From positions 19,560,216 through 19,624,215 of the forward strand of contig CM060850.1 of the NCBI GenBank assembly GCA_030737835.1: 64,000 nucleotides of DNA. Reading direction: 5' to 3'. Made by a program: the position numbers and the translations under genes. The stretch is from Acorus gramineus (lineage: Eukaryota > Streptophyta > Magnoliopsida > Acorales > Acoraceae). The notes under the pieces are model-generated. The model had not been told where the DNA came from, did no database searches, and worked only from the letters and a program-made list of their open reading frames with translations. How positions within the stretch are numbered: the stretch's first letter is position 1; each line of letters begins with the position of its first letter. This document shows, piece after piece, positions 1-10,873 of this stretch.

Positions 1-133
1 TTTTTTTTTGGTGCGGGGTGGGTAAATGTAAAATTTATCCCACCCCCCATCTGATGCATATTCCATTACACAATGCAGTTTTAAATGTTTTGCTTTTGCA
101 AGTCTATATTGACTTTCAACTTGATGCTTTCAG

Positions 134-3100
134 CTAACTTGCGGCGTGTTTCCAGTTTTGAGGCCCTCCAATCAGCAACAAAGTATGTACTCATTCTGTT
201 GATTCATTTGGATAATCATATCCTTTATCCTAATTGTTAAATATAATAACATCCAACTACTTCTTCACCCATAGATTGGTGGTGGATTGGAACATATGAG
301 TACAGGGGAACAATACAGATATTTGTTAGCTCGAATTTTTTTTATGGATTTTATATATTTTATATTTTTTTTGAAAAAAAAGGTTACATGATACCTGAGA
401 AATATTGAGATGTAAACAGCAAAATCTTATTTGACTTCTTAAATCTGTCCTCGTTTTTTCCTTTTTTTTCACTTTCACATGTGCATACTTTCATGAAGTG
501 TGGATGTCTGAATGGAATACTGAGCCTTAGTGTAAGATATGTTAACTCATTTTTTGCTTCTCTCTGTATATTAGGACTACAGTTCAGTTTCTGAAAATAA
601 AATTAAACAATATTGACTGAAATCCTTGCGTTGTTCCTATTCATATCTGACCATTACAGTTCTGAAACCCTCTTGGTGCTAAGATGGTGTTTGATTTTCC
701 TCTGAATATAAGTGACAATTTATGTCGCACATTGTATTTAAAATATATTGCTGATAATTTTGTCTCTCCTATGTCTATTTGTAATGAGTTGTCAACAGGA
801 GCCTTCCCACAGATTTTGTTAGGTTGGATCAGGATATCTTGTCACCCCTGGCAGGGAAAAGGCAGCTGTATACCTATGAGACTGTGGATTTTTGGGAACA
901 AATCAAAACCCCAGGGTTGGCAGAATTTTTTGAATAATTTATATATCAGTTCATTAAAATAGTAAAACAAAGTAACTTCTGTTTTATTATCCAAATTCAG
1001 GATGTCCCTAAAATGTTCTGGTCTGTACCTCAACCAATATCGATACACTTCTCCTCATCTTCTGGCTGTTGGTGATGGCACTAAGTCTGCTGCAGTCATT
1101 GGTAATGTTTATATACATCCATCTGCCAAAGTACACCCGACTACAAAGGTATTTTTTATGTATTTATATTACTATTAGTTTTTATATATCACGTAGTAGA
1201 ATCTTTCAAATGTCATATCCAACCCTACACCATTCCTTAATGCATTTTAAATAACTTGGAAAGAAATTGATGTGTTATATGATCGTATTAATAGATATTC
1301 TCTGATGAAAAGGTTACAAAAGGAAATTAAAGAAGATAATAATAAGGACAATTTTCAAAACAGAATCAAATGAGAAATAATCTGCATTCTACCCGAACCA
1401 ACCACTTCCCATGATAATGGAAGAAATCTCCACACCAAGTATCCAAACAACTCATGCTCTAAGAAGAGATGCAATCATCACCATCGTATGCTCCACATAA
1501 ATGCTTTTGTGTTGGAATATACATTCCTTATGAGTTGTCCATATACACGGCCTGTCAACGGGTCGGGTAAAAAAAAAAAAAAAAAAGAAAAGCTCATGTA
1601 TTTGTTTGCCTTATCATTCTATTTGAAATTTTTTGTAATAAAACATTATTATTAATGAAACTATGTTTGAATATAATTTTATACAATTCAAAAGAAGTAA
1701 ATGAATTATTAAACAAAATCCAAAACAATAACCACTAACATAAAAAAAATATTAACCTAAATAATAAACATAACTAATTATACAAACATTCAAAACAATA
1801 TTAACCTAAACAACATTCAAAATAATAAACACTAACATGTTAACCTAAATAATAAACATAAATCATCAACAAACTAATTAATTATACAAATTCAAAAGCT
1901 AATAAATTAATTGTGCAAAACAAATCGACGACAATACATTACTAAGTTTATTACATATTAAACAATCAAGTTCTTGCAAGTTGCAACATCAACACAACGA
2001 AAAAAATGTTATGATTATGATTATGACTTATGATTTATGGGTTTGTTATGATTATGAACCTATGGATACAAAAATAAATTAAGTAAGAAATAAAATTATG
2101 TGTCAACTAATACTAATGGTCTTATAATATATGAATATATTTTAATAAAACAATCGGGTCTCGGGTCCAACGGGTCGGGGCGGGGTGGACCCGGACCCGA
2201 CCCGTTTGTTTGTTCGGGTCCGCCGGGTCGGGTCCAACTCGGGTCGGGTATATTACACGTGTAATCGGGTCCGGATCGGGTCGGGTCTGGGTCTGGACCC
2301 GACCCGTTGACAGGCCTATATACACCTACATAGTGCATGAGAAATAAGCCATTGTAATTTTGCAAGATTGCTTCGATCACTTCTTTTGCGTCTTTTATGG
2401 AATTATTTCCACATGTCTTCGAGATCTCTAAAAGAACAGTTGGATCCTAACGCCTTTTCTTGCTTTCTCCCAAATCCATGCACTAAAAGAACATTCAAAA
2501 ATCAGATATTCCCTAGTTTCCTCCTCTCTCCCACAAAGATCACAAGTACCATTGCCATCATGCGCACATTTCAACCGGTTGGCTTTGGTTAGAGCCTTAT
2601 TGAGGGAGATAATCCACATGAAACAACGAGTCTTCAATGGACCAAGGGTACCCCAATTAGACATTGGGAATGTCTGGTAGAGGGTGCTTGTTAAGGTTTT
2701 TTAAAGAAAGAATTCATGGAGAACCCAGATTGTGGAGCCAATTCCAACTAACCGTGTCTTCATCTTCATAATCTAATTCAACCTTTTGGAGAGCCATGAA
2801 TAGTGAAGTCAATTCCACTATTTCTGCATCATCAAGGTTCCTACAAAGACCAAATGAAATTTTTTGTGTTGGACAAGTGAGTCATGGACACATGACCGGC
2901 ACGTGCCGGACCTGTGCTTGACACATCTTTGCCATGTCCAATATAAAAAAAATAATAAGAAAATTTCAGCCAGACACAGTCCCGACATGGCCCGGACACG
3001 GCTCAAACATGACCATCTTCAATAAAAATTGATTTAAAATACAAACCCTCTCTCCATGAAAACTGTTCTAAAAAAACATCTCCATCAGAAACTCTTTACC

Positions 3101-6100
3101 TCAAATGAATGTGATTTATTGTTTATTTATGATAAATTATTATTGTATGGTGTAATTTGGCTAATGTTGTTCATGATGTTTCATTGTTTGTTGTTGTGTG
3201 TGCTATTATTGTTTTTTTGCTTGGTTGTTATTATTGTTAGGGGATACACAAGTGATTAAAATTGAAAAAAATCCGAGTTCTGTAGGTAGATTAGCCATCA
3301 TGATTCAATGTATTTATTGTCATGTTCTTGACATGACAATAAATATATTATATAATTATGTCATGTCCTTGTCATGTTCACGCGTATTCTAGATTTCAAA
3401 ATACACTATGACCATGCTTATGTTACGTTGTATTCATGTCCCGTGTTTGCGTCCATGTTGCATCGGTCAGGTTGGACATGCCATGACTGTTTGAGAAGAA
3501 AAATGATACATGGATTTTTTTTTTATTTTTTAAAGAAGGTAGATAACTACTACCAACCGATTTCATTAAGAAAAGAGTTAATGTAGATTTGAGTGGAGAT
3601 GAGAGGATACAAAATAAAAAAGGAAATAACTAAAAAAAAACATAGTACCCAATGGGCGGATGCGAGGAGTAGATAGCTACCGATTCAGAGTCGATTCCGC
3701 CCCCATGCAAAGTAAGACTAAGTTACCACCTCAATTGCTCCTCCTCCAAGGAGCACCCCCTGCAACCCCACCAATTCGCACGCCCAGTCCCGAATAAGAA
3801 ACGCCTCCCACATGTTTTCTACGTACACCCTCGCGCCATTGAAAACATCATTCTTCGAGCGCCAAATCACCCAAGAGCCCACGGGTATGACTGAGCTTGC
3901 GATGGTCCTTGAGTGCGCCGGGGCCGAACGGGCTCGTAGGTCCGCACCTGCCTCCCACATATCCCCAAGAGAAAGGAAGGGCGGAGGGATGTAGCCAAGC
4001 CGACTTCCCGCCACAGCGCCCGAGCAAACTGCATTGGTAAAAGAGATGAGAGAAAGTTTCAGGCGCATCACTGCCATAGTTGTCTAGGCTTAGGCGACTA
4101 GGCGGTCCAGATGGACCTAGGCGACCGCCCGCCTAATAGCATGTTAATTAAATGGGCGCTTGGGCCCGCTTACCCCCCTAAATCACGCCTAGTCCGCCCA
4201 ATCCCTCGCCTAATCTCAAAAATAAAAAACAAAAAAAACACAATCGAAAGATTGAAACATCACCTACCCTGCCGGCCAACAGTGGAGCAAATTCTCCCGG
4301 TCCCAAGTGAATCTCTATTGCTTTTTTGTCTCTCCCTCCTATCTCTCCCCAAAATTTCTGAACTTTTATCTCATTCTCCCTCAATCTCTTCCCCCTTTTC
4401 TCCTTCTTTAATGCCACTAGGGTTAGATTATATTAACTTTATTGAAATGGATATGCGCCAATAAATTAATCCATGTGTTCTTTATTTATAAATAACATTC
4501 TTCATTTTAAGTAATATTCCTGGAAAAATTAAAAAATGGATAAGCAGATAAATAACTTTAATATAATTATTAATTTAAATAATAAAATCTTAATTAAGCA
4601 TCGCCTAGGCGGCTAGGCCGTTGGCCACCGCCTAGGCTCGCCTAGCCGCCCAGACAACTATGATCACTGTGTCTATGATCACTGCACAAGGCATGCATAG
4701 CGTTCTCCTCCCCCCTCCATTTCGCCCGGTAAACTTTCATCAAAAAGCGTTTGTGAGCAAGGAGCCACGCGAAGACCTTGATCTTCTGCGGGATCTTGGG
4801 CCGCCATATACGAGCAGGGTTGTTGCAAGCAAGAGAGGTCTGCGGGGTGTCACGCCGATGCCAATCGTAGCCGCTCTTCACTGTGAATCCCGAGGAATTA
4901 GGCCGCCAATGTGGAATGTCTACTTGGTAGGATGGTAGAGGTACCCCCTCATTAGTGAGGGGACTTGGGTTCAAGTCTTGTCGCTTGCTGATAGGGAAAG
5001 ATTTATTCTGGAAAAAAAAACTTACCAATAAAAAAAAAAGTGCAATAATTTAAAATAGGTAAAAAAAGAAGTGATTTGAACGAATATAAATTTTGACACC
5101 TTTCATGGAACAAGTCATTTTCTTCCCATCTATGGAGCGTGGACATAGACACGGGACAAGGAAACGAAACAGTGACATGGAAAATCTTGAAAAACACAGA
5201 CACGACAATAAATAAATAATTAAAAAATTATATACATGATACATTATAATATTTAGAAAAATGGAGCACATCTCCATAAACTATAGCTACAATGGTGTGT
5301 CAACTATCAACTTCATTACGATTTTAATATCATTTAATTTTATGTGAGCATAAACCTTAGGTAAGGAAAAATTTACAATCCTGTGCCTTACATGTGTTGT
5401 ATATTCACGTCGTGTTCATCGTGCATTGTAGCGAACAAAAATGTCCTTTACAAATTTTAAAGATGATGATATGCTCGGAGAGCAAATCAATACATAAAAA
5501 GGGTGACGTGGGTACAACTCGATCTTTTAATCCTCTGATCCTCGGTCTCCTTTGAAGAGTATCTCGAGAATTACAACTTCAGGGATTTTACAAGTTTGGT
5601 GGAGATTTAAAAGGAAGATGAAGATGCTTGCGGTGCGTGATCCTTCGGGCCTTTTCAGTTTGAGCCTTGTTGTTTAGGACCAGCGGTGCTTTGTTCTTCA
5701 CCCTTCTTGGATTTTTTGAACTTGTGGTTTGATTTGAAGCCGCTTTTTCCTGATCTTCCCTTCTCTGGACTTTCTCCTTCGTGAACAAAGTGAAGATATT
5801 CTTCAAGAAGAAGGTGGAATCGAGGGAGAGTTAATATTTCTCTCCCTTGGATTTTCTCCACACTTTTCTTTAAAAAGAAGGTGGAATCGAGGGAGAGTTA
5901 GTATTTCTCTCCCTTGGATTTTCTCCACACTTTTCTTTTTCTTCTTCTTTGGCTTTCTTGACTTCTTCTTCTTTTGATGGATTCTTCAAGAAGAAGGTGG
6001 AATCGAGGGAGAGTTTGTATATCTCTCCCTTGGATTTTTCCCCACCCTTCTTCTTCTTCTTCTTTTGGTTGATTCTTCAAGAAGAAGGTGGAATCGAGGG

Positions 6101-6429
6101 AGAGTTTATATATCTCTCCCTTGGATTTTTCCCCACCCTTCTTCTTCTTCTTTCTTTCTTCCTTCTCTCCCTTAGGCCTTTTTTTTTTGTTCTTGCCTTT
6201 CTTCCTCCCTTTCTTCCTCCTTTTTTCTTTTTCCCCCTCCCTCCTATTTATAGAGGAAGGGAGGGGTGGGTGGTTATACAAGGTAATGGGTAGTTTTAGG
6301 GGGTGTGGGTAGTTAGGTAATGGGTAGTTTTAGGGGTGTGGGTAGTTAGGAAAATTTTTTTTTGTTGACTTTTATTTATTTATTTATTTATTTGATTTGA
6401 TTTTATTTTAATTAATTTTGACTAAATCC

Positions 6430-6466
<37 letters not shown>

Positions 6467-9400
6467 TTTTTTTTGTGTGTCTACATGCATCTAATGTGTT
6501 TCCAAAATTCAATCATTTTTTTTTATTTTGGACACCGTATGGGACGTGTCCAACATGTGTCCAATGTGTAACATGTCGCGTATCCCATACGTGTCTGACA
6601 CGAACACGACATGTTCATTGAACTGTCCTTGCTTCTTGGCTTCCCATACAATTGTTTAATCCACTTCATTTCACCTCATTTCACTTGTAAATTCTGATGT
6701 GCCTTTCTCGACGTGCGTTATATTCAATCCAAAGAAGTTACCAAACTGCTGCCATTGTTCACCTTCTGATGCATTTTACAGTGTTTGCAAAATCTTCACT
6801 CATGCATAAATGTAAGCATCTTCAAAACACTGAAGAAATGCATCTCAAGCTAACATTGCAATAATGAGAATGATTGAGAATGAAACTTCTATATGAATCC
6901 TGTGTTTCTGATTAGCCTTAGTCATTTGAGTTTGAAGGATTATCTTGAATTATTGACTAATTTTATTGTTGTTACTGTGCTCTTTGAAAATGCAGAAGTC
7001 CTTTAATTCTGGTATTTGCTAATGAACATCAAACATTTATGCATCTCTTAATTAAAATGTGTTCATCTCATTTTTTTTTTCTTGAGCTTGTGTTTATTTT
7101 TCATCTGTCCTAATCTGTGACTTCCTTTAAACTAATGTGCTTAATACAATGAGATGATATTATGCTTTCATTCTTTACTTTTTTTATTTTATTAACCAGC
7201 CTTTGCATTTGAAACAGATTGGTCCAAATGTCTCAATATCTGCAAATGCTCGTATAGGAGCTGGTGCAAGGCTCATCAACTGCATTGTCCTGGATGATGT
7301 TGAAATTAAGGTGCAAAATGATATATTACTGGCTGAGAATTTCTTTCAAATTCGTCATTCATCATAAAATTTTCTTTTCTTTTTATTAATCTTGTAGGAA
7401 AATGCGGTGGTTATGCATGCTATCGTCGGTTGGAAGTCATCTGTTGGGAAATGGTCACGTGTCCAGGAAAGTTACAGTTTATTGTTCTTTGTTTCACTTG
7501 CAGCTACTGTTTGCAAATTTTTCTGCCCAAATTTGTCTGAAAACCAGTAATTCCTTTCTCGTGTTTGCTATAATTAGCTTTTATAATGTGCACAAATTGT
7601 CATGTGTCTTCATAAAATGTGAGCTATAAAGTTCAACCTCATAAAACTTCCATATTGTACCATTGTTTCACTCCCCGTCTTTCTAGCATCGTATAATGAG
7701 TTAGGATAATTGTCCCTTTTTCTTATATTTATTGTTATTATTTTTTTTTTTGAGAAATTATAGGAGTGTCTTATTTGAAGAAACCCTTGCATAGAAGGCA
7801 AGGGATCTCTTTACAAAAGAACGGAGAGGAGAAGAAAAGATTAAAATGACAAGAGATAGGAGCAAACCCCGATACCATGATACCCAAGAATCATCACCTG
7901 ATCCAATGGTTGCCCATAATTAAGGAAGGCGTTGCCTCCTCCAAAATGATTGTGACCCAATCTTTAAGTAGAGAGGATATCGCCCGCCCATGTGTTCTCC
8001 CAGTATAATCTATTCTGTTAAAAAACTCCTTCAATGCGTGTGAGCCATATGCACCAGCATGCCACTTGAGGAATGAATGATTGAAACTTGGCTAAATTAC
8101 TTTTATCGCCCTGCTTCCTTTGTTTTCGAAACCACCACCACATTCCTTCAAGGTCAATGTTGGAGCAAGAAGAACCGAGAGCCTCTCCCACTTTCTGCCA
8201 TATTTTCAAGCTAAAGAAACATTTGAAAAATAGATGATCTCTTGTTTCCACCTCCTCACCTCAAAGGTCACTCAATATATCGTCATCATTCTGCTTTATT
8301 AACTTTGGTAGGTACTTTGTCAATGGAGAGTAATCACATAAACACCTAGAATCTTCAAAGGTGGTATAGTGTCCCAAATGAGGCATTCAAAGCGGGATGT
8401 GAGTAGGTGAGGAAGGGGCTCTTATTAAGATTTTGATAAAGAGAGCTCACGGAAAACCAGATCAAGGGGCCAACTTCCAAGCTACTAAGTCTTCCTCCTC
8501 CAAATTCAATGTAACCTTTCCTCCACCTCAAGTCGTTGAGATCACGGTGGAGCTTCGATACCTAAATAATGGAATTCTTACCACATGTAAAGGAGTCGCA
8601 TATATCATTTTCATCGAGAGCCACACGATAGAGGTTGGGGAAAAGAGTGGCTGGTGAGGAGCCGTTAAGCCAATCATCCTTCCAAAACTGAATCTCAAGA
8701 CCATTGTCGGGAATAAGTTGGATTTCCCTTCTTTACTCATCAACTACTTCCAATATATCCTTCCAAACCTTTGAGAAAACTACTCTAGGCTACAGGAGAA
8801 GAAAGAGCCTTGTGCAACCCGAGTAATATTTTGATTTATGACTCTAGACCATAGAGCCTCTGGGTCGGCGGTCATCTACAATAACCATTTACTCAGTAGG
8901 GCCTTCTTCATATAACAAAGGTGTAGAACACCCATGCCCCCATCTTTCTTGGATCTACGAATGAGATCCCATCTAGCAAGGTGTGTGTCTTGTTACTTCC
9001 TTCATTGGTCGAAGGAATCTCCTTCGGATTTTCTCCATCTTCCCAAGGACCTCGCAAGGAACTTTGAAGATGGAAAAGAAGTAAAGGGTAAGACTGCTTT
9101 GAGGATTACAGGACGGCCTCCCAAGCTAAGGATATGACCCTTCCATCCATCAATTGAATCTTTGAATTAAATGTTCCCTATCTGTTTTCTGAAGGCACCA
9201 AATATGGAGAGTGAGCCCTGAATATTTAATCAGATATCTGAAGCATGGCAACCCATCCTCGATGCGTTCACGTTACACCATCACCTTCATGTGGGGGATA
9301 TATATATTTGTTGATGGGATGGTAGGCAATCTAGCCTTGTATTATAGCATGATTAGCATCAAGGCCAAAACCCAAAACTTACAAAATTACAAAACAAGTC

Positions 9401-10841
9401 CAAATCCTGGCCATCCGTGGTAGATGAGAGCTCTACCACGGATCAACAAAATACATAGGTTTCTACTCCTTAACAATAAGTTCTCCTCTTACAAACAACA
9501 CTTGCGTAGTGCCCCTGCAAGATACTCCCAGTCTTTGATGCTATGAACAATGAGCTGCCACACATTGTCAATGTATAGCCTTGTGCCCTAAAAGAGAAAA
9601 TGATTATTTGAAAGCCACAAAGCCCATGTAACCACTGGCACGAAAGACTGTGAGACTTTGGTCTTCTTGCTCCTATCTCTTTTTGGTTTTAACTTTTTTC
9701 TGGCTTCCCACATGCCTTGTAACAAAGAGAAATTCGTGTCTATACTAGTTGCTCCTCGTAGTAGGCTCCAAACCTGTCTTGCTATTGGACAGGACACCAC
9801 GATATGCTCGGTGGACTCAAGCCTTCCTTGATTCCGTCTAGTATGCTTGCAATCGGGTGGCTTGGGTCAGGTTAGAGGGTTGCCCATACCCAAATTGCAT
9901 GCTTAAGTGTCCAACCTAAACCTGAACCTGAACGCAACCTGAACTTCATCCTGAAGGAGTCAACTTAACCCAACCCAACCTTCAACCTGCGGGTTTGGGT
10001 GGGGTTATGGTTAAATTCAGGGTGGTTGGGTTAGACATGATGAAGGGCTATTTTGGATATCTTTAACCATCATCTTCTAATCTAAGAGAAAATACGAACA
10101 AAACTATCCAAAAAACCACAACCTAGCAAACAAATTCATGATCCATTTGAAGCATCAGAGCCCATTCAAAACAGAGAATCAATTATGTTTATGTAAATAA
10201 AACAAACCACCCTATATAATCCAGCCAAACCACTTATAAGGGGAGGGAGGATGGTTAAAAAACATTAAATCTAATCTCAAACTGTGATCTGCAACATAAA
10301 CCCAAAAATCCATTTTTGGGGAGTGCAACTGTCAAATTGAAAGGGGGAAAAAATCACATTTAAAGGCTCAAATATTCTTACAAATAGGGAACCATGATAC
10401 AAATAAAACACAATCCATTTCAAATCTCAAATACATCAAAAACTTTGGGAAACAAACAAGAAATCTCATTTTCTCATTTTATGATCGATCAATATGGAGA
10501 TGGAGATGGATGGATGGAGGATGGACTCTTGGCAAAAATGAAGACAGGAGGGCAACAGTTGGGGATGGCTATGGAGAGAAAGGAATATGTTGGGTAACCT
10601 AGGGTTAGTAATTGAATTGAAGGTCCTGATTTAATCTCACAAAATCAATGGCTTAGGCATTAGGATAAGTTGTAAATGCATAAGTAATGCAAACCATCAC
10701 TATATATGTAGAAGTTTTGAAGCAAAAGTAATGCCCATTACTGGGTTCGGTTGGAACCCAATCAACCTGAACCCAACTCGAATTGGGTTCCAGTTGACTC
10801 GGGTCAGGTTTAACCCGATGGTTAAAAACCCTAACCTAGAT

Positions 10842-10873
<32 letters not shown>

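Noticed and set aside
2096-2380. ORFs rich in Gly, Pro and Asp at the end of the first hAT-like element
   Set aside because: Produced by GGGTCGGG subterminal repeats, with no transposase similarity.
5898-6312. Lys/Glu-rich and Phe-rich ORFs
   Set aside because: Simple TTC/GAA sequence within tandem repeats gives open frames on both strands.
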